Below are positions 37,142-49,920 of a stretch of DNA of 64,000 nucleotides, in pieces (positions within the stretch are counted from its first letter, which is position 1; every line of letters starts with the position of its first letter). The notes under the pieces were generated by a model that was given only the letters and a program-made list of their open reading frames with translations, was not told the DNA's origin and searched no databases. Where the stretch lies: NCBI GenBank assembly GCA_019722365.1, contig JADFUC010000929.1:1-64000 (forward strand). The letters are read 5' to 3'. The position numbers and the translations under genes are program-made. The stretch is from Lithospermum erythrorhizon. Its lineage: Eukaryota; Streptophyta; Magnoliopsida; Boraginales; Boraginaceae.

Positions 37142-39781
37142 TGTAATAACCCGTTATATAAAAAAAAAAAAAAAAATTTAGGTGGGTGGGTAGGACTTAG
37201 GTGATAGTATAAATAATTTAGATGATAATATTATTTAGTAAATTATTTGAGCAATTACATTTATAATTTAGTAATAGCCGGAGACGGTCGAGTTAAGTTA
37301 GATTATTAAGTCGTTCGATAAGCTCGATTCGTTTGGTTGAACACGAACTCTGTGCGATTTTCTGGGCACCTACTTGGTTAAGTCTCCATTTTTCATCCTT
37401 ATCGCCACTATTCACTCAAAATATCAAGTCTTCTTCCTCTTTCTTGGCTAACTTGGCGAGACCACTCCCCTCAGCATCAAAATTTTGCCTTCCCGATTCT
37501 TGACTTTATGGCTCATCGCGTCCTCGAAGTTGATTGTTAAGGTTTACCGGCATGCTCCCTGCAGATTCGAGTAAGAAAGTTAGAGTTTTGGTTGATTTGT
37601 TGGTTGAATTTGGTTGACTTTTTACATAATTCAATTTTATATTTAATACATCTTAGTTTTGTTATGGAGTTACATGATGTATATAAGTGATGAATTCATT
37701 ATTTAGAGGTTGTTTGAGGGCCGTTATGGCCGAGTTGACTTTAGGTTTTAGTTGACTTTTTGGGTGATATTTTTCTAAGACTTTAAATGTGTAAGTTTAG
37801 TGGAACATATTGTAGTATTGTGAGGAGTTAAATTGGTGATTTAAGAGTGATTAAAGGGAGTTATGTTGAAAAGTGTTAATTCAAAGTTGAGTTGTAATTG
37901 ATATTTTGGAGTATAGGTTGTTAATTAGGGACCTGCTGATTAACTAGAATGACTTATAAGTTGATTTGTAATGTTAAAGTGATAAGATGGAATTTTAGCG
38001 GGGAACCGATTGGGTTGTGTCCGACGGGGTTATTATTCGATAGTTTATCCGTCAGGTTAGACCGTTTAGAAATAGTTCCACTAAGGGTGGTTATATATAT
38101 CTTTTTAGAGCAGCAGTGTAGTAGTAGGTCTTGATTATACTTTCTGGGTGTTTGTTTAGGCGTTGATCGTGGAAAGAGCGATTCTAGTGATTGTGTTCGC
38201 GGAGGTTTGTATTATTACTTGAGAGAGTGACTACTTATCATGGGTGCCTGCATTACTTACTTTAAATTGTGTGAACATGTTATTGTGGTATGATTATGTG
38301 AGAATGATGTACGTGTCATTGTGTTATGATTACGAGAATGAGATACATGTAATGGTAGTATGATTATGTGTGATTCATTTGTGGCCGAGCCATGATGTGA
38401 TTATGTGATTATATTTTGTGGCGTTGAAGATTGCTGGTAAGTAATAGCTTGAACTCCCGACTTGTATTTCTTATTACGTGGCCTTGTCATTGTTGTATTT
38501 TTGTGTACTTAATCGTATTTGTTGTATTCATTATACTTATTAAATTTGTTGTGGTGATTCTGATTGTGGGATGTTTTAATTGCGTCTTTATGTCTTGTTT
38601 AGAGGAATTAGAGTAGTTGTTTGGGTTATCTTGAGGTTGAAAGGGCCTTGAGTATCGGGGATGTGACCACTTTAGTTAGGGTGATTAAGGGGTTATGTGA
38701 CTCTCCTTTCGCTGCGAGTATCACGGCGATATTGGCACTTATACTTTGTGTATAAGTGCGGTTTGCCTTATACTTGCGTATAAGTGCGGTGTGCACTTAG
38801 TGTATAAGAGCGGTGTGCCTTGTACTTAGTGTATAAGTGCGGTGGTGCCTTGTCTCTTGGTATTGTAGTGCGGTGTGCACTTATACTTTGTGTATAAGTG
38901 CGGTGTGCCTTATACTTTGTGTATAAGTGCGGGTTTTGGCCTTGATACTGGGGTATAAGTCTTGGGGTGATTATTGATTAGTCCGTTCATAACGGGTAGG
39001 CAGTTGAAGCGTATCTTGGCATTAGAGTTGGTATCTTGGTGGGGATATGAGAGATGGGAGGTTTGATGACTAGAGTTTTTAGTGGTTGTTGAGTCTCTTG
39101 ATTTAACTGCGGAATTGTGTGCTTCTTAAAACCTTACATTATATCTTAAGTATTGTTGTAATGCAAGGACTTCGTGGAATTATGTTGTATGATCTTTATT
39201 AGGTAGTCTACGTATATGTATTTTATTCATATTTAACTATTATATTATTGGTGACTCGTTAGTAGGTAAGTTCGCTGTCTTGCAAGTTCTACTAAGCTTA
39301 AAACACCCCCGCACCCGACTTTTGGGCGGCATTTCATTTGTGCGGGTTGGCCGGATAGCTAGCGAGCAATTTGTTGGAAAGTGTGCCAATTAATTTAGAG
39401 TGAGCATCGGGTGGTTGAGGATCCTCACTTGATCTCTTTTTGTTGTATTTGTCCATTGTTTTGATTGTTGTATTTTCCTTTTGAAACTTTAGCTTGTCGG
39501 TTGTCGTTTTGTGTATTACAGTGCGATCTTACTCTTTTTGTAGCACTTACCCGGCATTACTTGTTTATTTAGGATATGTTGTATATATATATGGAGTTGG
39601 TTGGTTAGATATCCTTGATGGGTGTAAATTTTTAAGCTGTGATTATTTTGGAAATATTATATGTAATCGTATGTTTGAAGAAGCAGTAGTTTTTAAGCGA
39701 GTCGTCCATCGGTTTGGTGGTCTGGTGTTCCGGTTATAATGACTACCGCTTTCAGGCGGTAGGCACAGTTGAGTCGTTACA
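37142..39781 (+). mobile_element. 5' LTR of Del/Tekay-type gypsy element G1
   Basis: Begins TGTAATAACCCG and ends GAGTCGTTACA. It is followed by TTTTGTTATCGAGCCCAGG, a decayed form of the initiator-Met primer binding site TGGTATCAGAGC. It matches the sequence starting at 44508 in order (AGTATAAATAATTT, GATAATATTATTTA, ACATTTATAATTTAGTAATA), with many small differences. About 2.6 kb long. Inside, 38735-38960 carries the hairpin minisatellite described separately. Confidence 0.8.
38735..38960 (+). repeat. Hairpin minisatellite in the G1 5' LTR
   Basis: About seven to eight units of roughly 29 bp. The core is CTTATAC, then five bases such as TTTGT or TTAGT, then GTATAAG, followed by a linker TGCGGTGTGC. 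The seven-base arms are perfect complements in most units, so each unit can fold alone. Units vary mostly in the loop and linker. Confidence 0.85.
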
Positions 39782-42700
39782 ATTTTGTTATCGAGCCCAG
39801 GTTTTGATTACTTGGGTTATCTGTGTGGTTGTGTGTCGACTTGTTTTCTTTGAGTCGTTGTGAGTGGTGTCTTTTTGTAAAAATCTGAGTCTTTTTCTTT
39901 TGTTGCGTAGACTGTTGAGATGCATTAGAGTGGCGAGAGGTGCCGGGGTAGGCCAGAGGAGGAGGCCGGTGGTAGGGGCTATAGATGTTGATGATGCAGT
40001 GGGCAGCCGAGGGGCCGGAGGTGCGTTCTTCGAGCGGGTTGAGGTAGACCTTGGAGAGGAGAGTGTGTCTCGGGTAGCCGAGCAACGAGGGTGAATTCAG
40101 AGCAAGTTGTTTGATCGGTTCGAAGAGGATCCTCCGAAGTTTTCGAGGGGGGTTCGCGGAAGCGGTATTGAGTTCGTCCAAGGGACATGAAGTCGATTTT
40201 GAGCCGATGGGATTGTGGGCGGGCGAGTGAAGTTTGCTACTTATAGGCTTTCACGAGGGTGCTGTGGTGGGAGAACTTTGAGTGCGTCTCGGCTGGCAGA
40301 GGGAGGTTCATGTTTCTGGGAAGCGATTTGTTGAGCTCTTCCGGGGCTTGGAGACCCGTGGCGGCTTTGGAGGGATTTCGTTGACACGGGGTTCGGTCGG
40401 TGGAGGGTATGAAGCAGTTCGGTGATTTGTGCCGACTATTTCTGATGTTTATCGGTAGAAGCGAAGGATCCATAGATTCGAGGATGGGTTGGCGTGGTAG
40501 ATCGTTACCGGATATCGATGATGGTTTTCTTAGTTTCGTACGTGAGGGAATGCGATACGAAGATGGAAATGGAGTTAAGCGAGCCGAGGCGAGTGGATCG
40601 AGGAGAAGTCGGCCACGAGACTTTCTATTCGGTAGGCCTTACAGCTCAGAGTTCGGAGGAGGGCCGATTTGAGAGTGCGTCTGAGGCGGAAATCCAACCG
40701 ATTTTCCGACGATTCGCCCGAGTTATGCCACCGGCTCATACGCACGGTGAAACTGCAGATCGGCGGGGTCCCAGAGTAGTCTTCAGGGGTCGAGAGAGGT
40801 ATCATTGCGGGTTGTGGTCGGATGGAGTCGCGGCCAGCGGATTGCCGAAGGGTGATCTTATGTTATCGATCTGTGACCCGGGACATTTAGCGAAGGTGTC
40901 CTTAGAGCACCCCGAGAGGAGGTGCTAGTGCTTGACACCGATTCGGCCTGTCGAGAGAGCGGTTATCGGAAGTCGTGGTGGTCGATTCGGCCGTGGAGGC
41001 GAGGGATATGGGCTGGAGGACTTTCGGAGGAGCGCCGTAGGTAGCGGCTTTGGCGGAGTTAGTCGAGGCAATTCACACCGTTACTCATCCCGGGAGACAC
41101 GAGGATACCCCAGTGGTGGCAATTACGTATTTACGTATGATATTGAGGCCGAGGGTGTTTGATTAGAAGTACAGCATTCTTTCTCGAGTTTTATTTTACG
41201 CCTTATCGTATGTTGTGTGCCTTTCACATTCCAGAGATTAGCAACACCGGTAGAATTCGGTTGTGGTTAGACTTATGTATTTAGAGGCTTGTCCTTTGAT
41301 TGTATGTGGTCGGTTGTTGTCTTCGATTTACTTCCATTTAATTTTCGATTTTGACCTTATATAAGGTATGGATTGGTTGGGGAAACATCATGCCGTTATT
41401 GATTGCCATCGGAAGGAGATTACTTTTGTGGGTTCGGGGAGACCAGATATCCGATTTGAGGGAGACAGAAAGATTTTGCCTTCGAGTTTTGTGTCAGCAC
41501 TTGAGGCTAGGAGATTGATTCGGAAAGGGTGTGTTGGGTTCTTGGGGTATGTGGTTGATTTGAGTAGAGAAGAGGGCAGAGTAGAGGATGTGCGGGTTGT
41601 TAGAGAGTTCAAGGATGTTTTCATGAGGACTTACCGGTTGCATGAGGAAAGGAGATCAATTTCTGTGAGGTTATTCCGAATGCGGCGCGATTTCTCTTCA
41701 GCCGTCTGAGGATGGTACAAAGCCGAGGGATTGCGGGAGTGGACTCGATTCTGAGTTGTTGGATAAAGGTTGCTCCCGAGACCCGGTGTATCTCAGAGTA
41801 GGGTGCACTAGTGTTGTTTGTGAAAAGAAGGATGGTTCGATGGTACAATGGGTGACGATGAAGCGGTGAATAAAGTGACCATTAAGAAGCGATACCGTTG
41901 CCCGGAATTGGCGATTTGTTTGATCAATTTGAAGAATTGTTCTCGAAGATTGATTTGCGGTCGGTTATCATCGGTTGAGATCAAGCGGGAGGATATTCCA
42001 TAATCGAGGTTTCGATCTCGTTATGGGCATTATGAATTTATAGTGATGCCGTTTGGATTGTGAATGCACCGGCCTTTATGGATTTGATGAGCCTTAGGGT
42101 GTTTTGGGGAGTATTTGGATGAGTTTGTGGTGTATTCATTGATGATATTCGATAGATTTTAGTGGGGAGGAGGAGCATGAGAGGCATTTGCAGTTGTGTT
42201 GAGGACATGAGGCAGCTTACCGGTTGTATGCGGGATTTCTAAATGTGATTAGATTGGCGAAGTCTGGTCTGGGTCGTATGATTTAGCGAGGTATTTGTGT
42301 TTGATCCGTAGAAAGTAGAGGCCGTGAACAATTGGGGCGTCCCGCGGTGTGAAGCGAGGTTAGGAGTTTCTTAGGGTTAGGCTGGTTATTGGGAGATTCG
42401 TGAGGACTTATAACTTTGATCGCAGCCATTGACCCAGTTGACGAGAAAAGGGGTTCCGTTTATGCAGGATGATGATTGTGAGGCTAGCGGGGTATTAAAG
42501 GGGGAAGTTGACTACGGCTCCGATGTTGGCGATGCAGATGCAGTTTACGAGGGCTGCGTGATTTATATGATCTTCGCGTCGAGGGGATTAAGTGTGTTAA
42601 TGCGAGAATGGGAAGGTGATTTCCTATCTTTTGACAGTTGAGAAATCTGAGAAGAACTATCCGACCCGTGATCTTGAGCTAGCGGCGATAGTCTTTCAAC

Positions 42701-44507
42701 GTTGAAATTGTGGAACCAACTATACGTATGGGGTTAAATGCTGATTTTTACCGATCATAAAGAGTTTGAAGTATCTGCAGAAGATTTGGTGGGCGGAATA
42801 AGAGGTGGATGGAGTTCATCGTTATCAACGACTATTAGTACACTTGAGGGGAAGGCAAATATAGTAGGCGACATTTGAGTAGAAATCAAAGGACCAGAGA
42901 TAAACGACTTAGGTCGATTTTGATGTCGGTAGCGGCAGATTTTTCGCCCGTATGAGAGTTGACCGGTGTTTGTGGATTCGAATCTTAGCATTTATGCTTG
43001 ACGAGATGAGAGGCTGCGGAGGCTATTAGTGGTGATGTGAGGAAATGGGGTCGGTCGAGATTTCACATTTGATGAAATTAAGGCCTTGGATGAATGGCGG
43101 TGTGGTATGCAGGTATTCGGATGAGGCTGAGAAGGAGATTCTTGATGGGAGCCTATATTACTCCCTACAATGCGCGGGTAGCGTAAAGATGTATCGTGAC
43201 TTGAGGTTGTGTGTGGTGGCGGGGAATGAAGAGGGAGATCGCGGAGTTTGTGGGTAAGTGCTTGGTTTTTGTCCCGGCCAGTGAAGGCCGAGGGCATAGA
43301 CATCCTGCGGGCTTTGTGCATTCTTCCTATTCTGAGTGGGCGTGGGAATATCGCCATGGACTTCGTGTTTGGGCTTCAGAGACGTTGAGCGACATGATGG
43401 GATTTGGGTGATTGTGGATAGGCTATCGAAATTCATTTCATTCCTACTATTAGATCTCTGAGATGGGCACAGGAAGCCCAGTGAAGATCTATGGATCGGA
43501 TTGTGAGGTTACCTGGGGTTCGATTGTCGATCATTTCGGACCGCGGCAGTAGATTCAACGAGGTTACGGAGGGCTTTCCGAGGAGGCCTTGGGGACTAGA
43601 GTGGGTGGTACTGTCTTTTAAATCCCAGACAGATGGAGGCAATCACGAGAGAGGACAATACGGACATTGGAGGATATGCTCCGGGCTTGTGTTATGAACT
43701 TCTCCGGGAATTGGGACGATGAGTTGCCCGAGATAGGGGATTACTTTACAACAGCGGCTTCCGTACTAGTATTGAGATGGCACCATTTGAGGGGAGATGT
43801 CGCACTCCAGTTTGTTGGAATGAGGTAGGAGAGAGGAAAGTCTACGGTTCTGAGTTGGTCGAGAGTTCAGTAGAGCGGTCCCGGGTTGATTGACGACATC
43901 GAGGGCCGGCTCGGGATAGGCAGAAGAAGTATGCGGATCGTCGCGAGTGGGCTTGTCGTTTGAGGTTAAGCGGCAGTGTGTTCGTAGGAGCCCCGTGGAA
44001 GGGAGTGATGCGGTTTGGGAGGAAAGGAAGTTGAGTCCTCGTTATATTGGACGAGATCCTTGGGAGAGTTGGCTCCGTGGCTTTATCGGTTGGCGTTGCT
44101 TTCCGAGTTTAGATATGATTCATAATGTGTTCATGTGTCTGTTTGAGGAAGTATATCCACGGCAGTCGGCATTCTTAAATTTCGCCTCCAGGGGTGGAAG
44201 CTTGAGGAGAACTTCGCGTTTGAGGAAAGAAGACCGGTGGAGATTTTGAATTTGGAAAGAAGGTTTTTGAGGTAAGGTTGTAGCCTTAGTGAAAGTCACA
44301 GTGGAGGAATCGAGGCGTGTAGAGGAAGCGGCTTGGGAATGTGAAAGTGAGATGAGGAGCGGGTTACCGCGACTTTTCGAGGAGATGTGAGTTGGTAGTA
44401 CTTTATTTTGTATAATATTTGATTTTGTGTTATTATATTGTTCTTCTTGAGTTTGTTTGAGGGGTTGTTAAATTTCGAAATTCGAGAATTTTATTAGATA
44501 ATTAGAT
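39782..44507 (+). pseudogene. Gypsy G1 gag-pol remnant (Del/Tekay chromovirus)
   Basis: Coding traces follow the gypsy order but in shifting frames. A CCHC-like CDPGHLAKV lies near 40870-40900. The protease/RT junction reads LGMDWLGKHHAVIDCHRKE at 41365-41425, then REFKDVF near 41605. RT traces run from 41900 to 42160 (RYGHYEFIVMPFGL; a decayed FIDDI). An RNase H trace, FTDHK, is near 42748. Integrase zinc-region and core traces lie at 43140-43440 (YRDLRL, EFVGKCLV; then a GHDGIWVIVDRLSK-like stretch at 43393-43430). Near 44225-44390 the C-terminal block RPVEILNLERRFLR...EAAWECESEMRS resembles the chromodomain-bearing tail of Del/Tekay integrases. A polypurine-like end (ATTTTATTAGATAATTAGA) precedes the 3' LTR. 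Inactive. Confidence 0.85.
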
Positions 44508-46150
44508 TGTAATAACTTAGTTATATAAAAAAAAATTCGGTCGATTGGTGGGACTGGGTGATAGTATAAATAATTTCGATGATAATATTATTTAAGTAAA
44601 TTATTTGAGCAGATACATTTATAATTTAGTAATAGCCGAGACGATTGAGTTAAGTTAGATCGTTAAGTCGTTCGATAACTCGATTAAACTTCGGATTCGA
44701 GCCTGGCTCTGCTGATTTTCACAGACTTAGTGGTTAAGTCTCCATTTTTAGATCCTTATCACCACTATTCACTCAAAATATCAGCGTCTTCTTCCTCTTT
44801 AACGGCAAGCTTGGCCGAGACCTCACACTCAGCCTTGACATCAAATTTTGTCATCGATTCATCCAACTTTTATGGGTTATAAACATCCTCGAGTAGATTG
44901 CCCAAGGTTTCTCGACATCTTTCCTTACGATTCGAGGTAAGAAGTTAGAGTTTTAGTTGATTTTCTTGGTTGACTTTTGGTTGAATTTTATAATTCAATT
45001 TTATATTTATATCTTAGTTTTTTATGGGTTACATGATGTATATAAGTGATGAATTCATGATTTAGAGGTTGTTTGGGGGGTATGGCCGATATACATGTAA
45101 TTGTTGTATGATTATGTGTGATTCATTTTGTGAGCCATGATATGATTATGTGATTATATTTTGTGCGGCGTTGAAGATTCAACTTGAGGTAAGTAATAGT
45201 TTGAACTCGACTTATATTTCATTATTTATTGGCCTTGTAAACCTTGTTGTATTTCTGTGGCCTTGTCGGCCTTTTGGTATGTTTGTGGCCTTGTCGTTGT
45301 TGTGGTGATTCTGATTGTGGGATGTTTTTAGTGCGTCTTTGTATCTTTGTTTAGGAGTAGAGTAGTTGTTTGGGTTATGCGGGAGTTTGAGGCCTTGAGT
45401 ATCGGGATGTGACCACTTTAGTTAGGTGGTATTTCGCTTCACTTTGCAGGGATATGCGGCGATATTGGCCTTATGCTGTGTATAAGTGCGGTTTGCCTTA
45501 TACTTAGTGTATAAGTGCGGTGTGCTTATATACTTAGTGTATAAAGGCGGTGTACACTTTATACTTAGTGTATAAGAGCGATGTGCACTTTGTAGTTAGT
45601 GTATGAGTGCGGTGTGCCTTATACTTTGTGTTTGAGTGCGGTGTGCCTTATACTTTGTGTATAAGAGATGCGGTTTGGCCTTATAACTGCGGTATAGTCT
45701 GCGGGAGTGATTATTAATTAGTCATTCCGCAGGTAGATAGATTGAGCGTATGCGGCATTAGAGGTTGGTATCTTGGTGGGGATATGAGATAGGAGGTTTG
45801 ATGACTAGAGTTTTGAGTCGTTGTTAGGTCTCTTGATTTCTTTTAGGAGATTGTGCTTACTAAAACCTTATTATATCTTCATGTGTTATATACGAGACTA
45901 CGTGGGAGTATGGTTGTATGACCTTATTAGGTAGTCACGGATATGTATTTTATTCATATTTGCTTATTATATTATTGGCCCGACTCGTTCGGTATGGTAA
46001 GTTCACCCGCGTATTTAAGTTCTACTAAGCCATGAACACCCCTTTTCGCTTTGGCGGCATTTCATTTGTGCCGGGTTGAGATAGCTAGGCGAGCCAGAGG
46101 CTGTTGGTTGCTTGAGATTGATCACGTTAGCCCGACGGGACTAGATCGAT
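44508..46150 (+). mobile_element. 3' LTR of G1, truncated
   Basis: Begins TGTAATAACTTAG and follows the 5' LTR in order through the hairpin array to GGCGGCATTTCATTTGTGCC near 46050. The last part, which in the 5' LTR runs from about 39360 to 39781, is missing; the similarity fades at about 46085-46150. It is also shorter inside than the 5' LTR (a piece corresponding to roughly 37735-38340 is missing near 45085). Confidence 0.75.
45468..45700 (+). repeat. Hairpin minisatellite in the G1 3' LTR
   Basis: About seven units of the same CTTATAC-loop-GTATAAG design, with the linker GCGGTGTGC. Several units are more decayed than in the 5' copy (for example TTTGTAGTTAGTGTATGAG). Confidence 0.8.
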
Positions 46151-46195
46151 AGGTAAATTTGCCGATGCGGTGGCGGGGGGCTGGCATGACGGCAA

Positions 46196-46601
46196 TTCAT
46201 AGAGAACCATGTATATCATGTTCTATGATATTTGTTTAGAATTTAGGATTAGACAATTCTTAGACTACGATATATAACTATACGTGTTATATGAGCTACG
46301 TACTTTGACTATGACTGCTTGTCTGCCTTAAGCGGGGGATCGTAACGGCATGTTGGGTCACGCGGTGAGTATAGCGATAGATGTTGATATATTGGGAATT
46401 TATCCGTCCTTGATATAAAGATCTCGGGCCTCTCCTTGCGGTTAGTGCTTGATTGGTTTATGGGGCCGCCATAAATGCTTATTGATTAAATACTCGAGTA
46501 AAAGAAAGTTGTGGGTGTTTAGCGGCAAAATTATAGTTAGCCCTACGACTAGAGATCGCGTGATAAAGGAATTGTGAATGTCGTCCAAGGGCAAGTAGAA
46601 G
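46196..46601 (+). pseudogene. Copia internal 3' end fragment
   Basis: Non-coding-looking copia sequence that matches 1665-2078 (TATGATATTTGTTTAGAATTT, CTTAGACTACGATATA, GATAGATGTTGATATATTGGG). It ends in the polypurine tract CAAGGGCAAGTAGAAG directly before a TGTTGAAATC LTR start. Confidence 0.65.
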
Positions 46602-47166
46602 TGTTGAAATCAATGAGGGAGTGGTTCATTAAGCTATTCGGTTGTTAGTGTTTGATTTTATACTTGGTTTAAATTAAACTTGAATTACATTTCGTTAAGG
46701 TATTCGGTTGGTTTTAGGTTTGACATATGGTAACTTATTGGGTTTTTTAATCCATATGGTTTCATGAAATGAAAAACAAAAGCTTTGCCTCCTCCATTTT
46801 TCTCATGGCGAAATGTTCAAGGGAAGAGGTGAAATTCTTCTCTTGATTTCATCAAATCAACCCATTGTTTTAGCAAACACAAATGTAGGTTAACCTCTCT
46901 GGTGTGCAACCAACTAGAGGCACTACGTTTGGGGGTGCTCAGCGATGGAATTCAAAGGAGGCTTGATGAAGAATTTGTTGATAGACTTCATTTGGCATCC
47001 AACGTAAGTGCTACGTTATTCATAATTGTTAATTATGTGTGTTTTAGATGGTATATCATTTTGAGGATCGGGATGTATGAATTTGGTGTTTATCACAAAT
47101 GAAATTCATACTAGATTCTAACACGGAACAACGCGGTATTATTTATTATTTTCATACTGATATTAT
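46602..47166 (+). mobile_element. Copia LTR fragment, copy C
   Basis: Begins TGTTGAAATCAATGAGG. Its later part (AACCTCTCTGGTGTGCAACC, GGAATTCAAAGGAGGCTT, CATCCAACGTAAGTGCTAC) matches 5755-5880. The middle of the LTR is deleted. It stops at 47166, where a - strand gypsy LTR starts. Confidence 0.6.
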
Positions 47167-49629
47167 TGTAACGGCCGCCCCAGTCGGCCTCACAGTGAGA
47201 ATCATTATGTCCGAACACGAGTCACCAGGCAAGATGGACTCTCTTTCGGGTTTAAAACTACTAGATTCGTCAAAAATTTAATTACAATTAAATTTTCCCA
47301 ATAAAACGATTTTAAAATTTCTGATCCGTCAGATGATATCTAGCAAATGGCTAAAATATATATATACAGCGTATCTCAAAAGTAATGCCGTGAGGCTACA
47401 ACTGAGAATAAGTATTGTATCCTGAATACAAAATAATTGCCGACAAGGCTAAAGTTTCAAAAAGGAAAATACAACAATCAAAAATCGGTTGACAACACAT
47501 CAAAATGAGGCTGGTGGGGATCTCGGCCTTGATGCTCACTGCAGCCACCGAACGAAACTCTCAGCCCTCTTGGCTCGATTACCCCGCACAATCGACTTGG
47601 CACAAATGAAATGCCGCTATAGCGAAAAGGGGTGTAAGCATGGCTATTAACAACACAGGGGTGAACTTAATACACGGGCAAGGCAGGTCAGTATTATAAT
47701 AGTCAAATATGAATAAAGGGCAGTATATATATATATATCTAGACTACTAAATAAGGTCATACAGCATACGTCCGAAAATATCGGGCATCGCGTATGGAGA
47801 TATAATAGAAAGTTTCACCCAAGCAATCACCGGAAAGAACTCAAGAAACTCAACGCTGACTATAACTCTAGTCGTGAGCCATCATCTACCATATCACTTT
47901 GACTATGCAGCCTACAGTAATGCGTATGCTTTCGATCCGTCTACTGCGAGGAATGGACAATCGATAATCACACGGCGCTTATACCGAAGTATAAGGCCAG
48001 CACTTATACACAAAGTATAAGGCCAGCAGCTTATACACTAGTATAAGGCAAGCCGCATATATACACTAAGCGTAAGGCACGCTTATACCACTAAGTATAA
48101 GGAAAACGCTATCGCTCAATATAAGGCAAACCAGCTTATACAAGTATAGGTAAACGCTTATACACTAAGTATAAGGCGGTAAATCACGTATCACGCAAAG
48201 GAAAGGAGAGTCGCCTAACCATGAGTATCAACTATAGGGTCAAATCGATACTCGTCACCTTAAAAATCACGCATAACTTTCGACAGCGACTACACTCCCA
48301 GAAACGATATTAAGCTAAAACATCCCACAATCGTAAATCAATCACAACGGCAGGCAAGATACGGAAATACAGAAAATGCGAAATGAAAGCCACAGGAAAT
48401 ACAAAAGTGCCGACAAACAGCCAGAACTCGAAATATAAGTTGGGAGTTGAGCTATTACTTACCTCGAAGCAATCTTGGCGGCCGCGGGGAATATAATCAC
48501 ATAATCATATCATGACTCACCTGAATGAATCGCATAATCATTAGCCATTACATATACCATTCTCACATAATCATTTATGTTCCACCTTGATTTAAAGTAA
48601 GTACACTTAAGGTAACACTAGTGAGATAAGTCTTACTTTCTATTGCATTCTTGCAAAACCTTCCGGCGAATACAATCAGTATTGCTTACTTTCCACGATC
48701 AGCGCCTAGCAAACACCCGGAAGTATAATCAAGACCTACTCTTGTATTTGGATTGCAGAGATACTACCCGACTCTTAGTGGAAGCTATTTCGCGGTATAA
48801 AATAATGAATAAAATAAATTAATAATTCCGTCGGACCAGCCAATCGATTCCCATTTAAATTCCACTTGTACTTTAACATTTCATCAAATTATAGTCATTA
48901 TAGTATTTAACCACCGAGTCCCATAATTAACAGCACATACTCCAGAAATATCAATTATATCAACACCGTCGCGCTTTTCAACTATACTTTGTCAATTTTA
49001 AATCATTTTAACCTCATGATAACTACGATAAGGTCCCAGTCAAGCTCACTGCACATTTAAAGTCTTATAAAATATCAACAAAAAGTCAGCGAAACCTAGA
49101 AAAGTCAATGACCGTAACATCCTCAAACAACCTCCTAAATCATGATTACTACGACATATAAATGTAGAGCTTAAAACTTTAGAATCATCATAAAATTTAA
49201 GTTATGGCTGAAGATGACAAAAAGTCAACATGAAAAAATCAACTCAAACTCTAACTTTTTTACCTCGATTTTGTGAGGGGAGAGATGATAGGAAGCACTA
49301 AATCAACTTGAGGATCTTTATTAGCAACAAAGTGAAGAAATGGAAGAGAAATTTTGTTGCTCCAAAGGGGATCGGCCAAGCTTGAATGGAGAAGATGTTT
49401 GTGTTTTCTTGTGTGAATAGTGGATGATAAGGATGAGATTACTTAGCAAGTCTTAGGAAAATCGCGTAGGAGTTTGTGCGAAATCAAGCGAATCGAGTTA
49501 TCGAGCGACTTAACGATCTAACTTAGCTTTCGAATTGTACGCTACTCTTACTAATTTGTAAGCGTAAATTCGGCTCAAAATAAATTATGCAGATTAATAT
49601 TGTGTGAAATGCCAGGCAGGGTTATTACA
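47167..49629 (-). mobile_element. Gypsy LTR of G2, reverse strand
   Basis: On the - strand it begins TGTAATAACCC (at 49629) and ends GCGGCCGTTACA (at 47167), about 2.46 kb. It matches the G1 and G3 LTRs, with the hairpin array at 47975-48178. To its right lies a polypurine-like tract (reverse of ATCTACCCTCCTAATAAAAT) and the 3' end of an internal region, so this is the 3' LTR of a - strand element. Confidence 0.75.
47975..48178 (-). repeat. Hairpin minisatellite in the G2 LTR
   Basis: About seven units seen here in reverse, for example CTTATACACTAAGTATAAGG. The pairing arms CTTATAC and GTATAAG recur at each unit; one or two units have lost an arm. Confidence 0.8.
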
Positions 49630-49920
49630 ATCTACCCTCCTAATAAAATTTTAACCTCGAAATTTGACACCCAAACAACCGAAAAAGAACATATAATAAC
49701 ACAAAATCAAATACCATACAAAATAAAGCAATACCCAACTCCACGTCTCCTCGAATGCGAATTAGCGGTTCCTCATCTCGTCCTCCGTTCCCAGTCGCCT
49801 CCTGCGCCTTGTTGATTCTCGGGACTTTCGCTAAGGCATTACGCCTCTCGAAACCTTCTCTTTCAGATCCAAAATTTCACGATTAACTTAACGTGAGTTC
49901 TCGTTCAAAAGTTATCTGAC
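49630..49920 (-). pseudogene. G2 internal region, 3' end only
   Basis: Matches 56816-57100, the 3' end of the G3 internal region (CCTCGAAATTTGACA, CAAACAACC, CCTCCGTTCCC, GAAACCTTCTCTTTC). It contains no readable domain and stops where subfamily B LTR sequence begins. The rest of G2 is missing. Confidence 0.6.

Noticed and set aside
38735..38960. CRISPR-like array
   Set aside because: Regular repeats, but the spacing is short and the linkers are not unique spacers; it lies in a plant LTR and occurs in every LTR copy.
39864..44249. Many + strand open frames of 60-140 codons
   Set aside because: They are pieces of one broken gypsy polyprotein, not separate genes.
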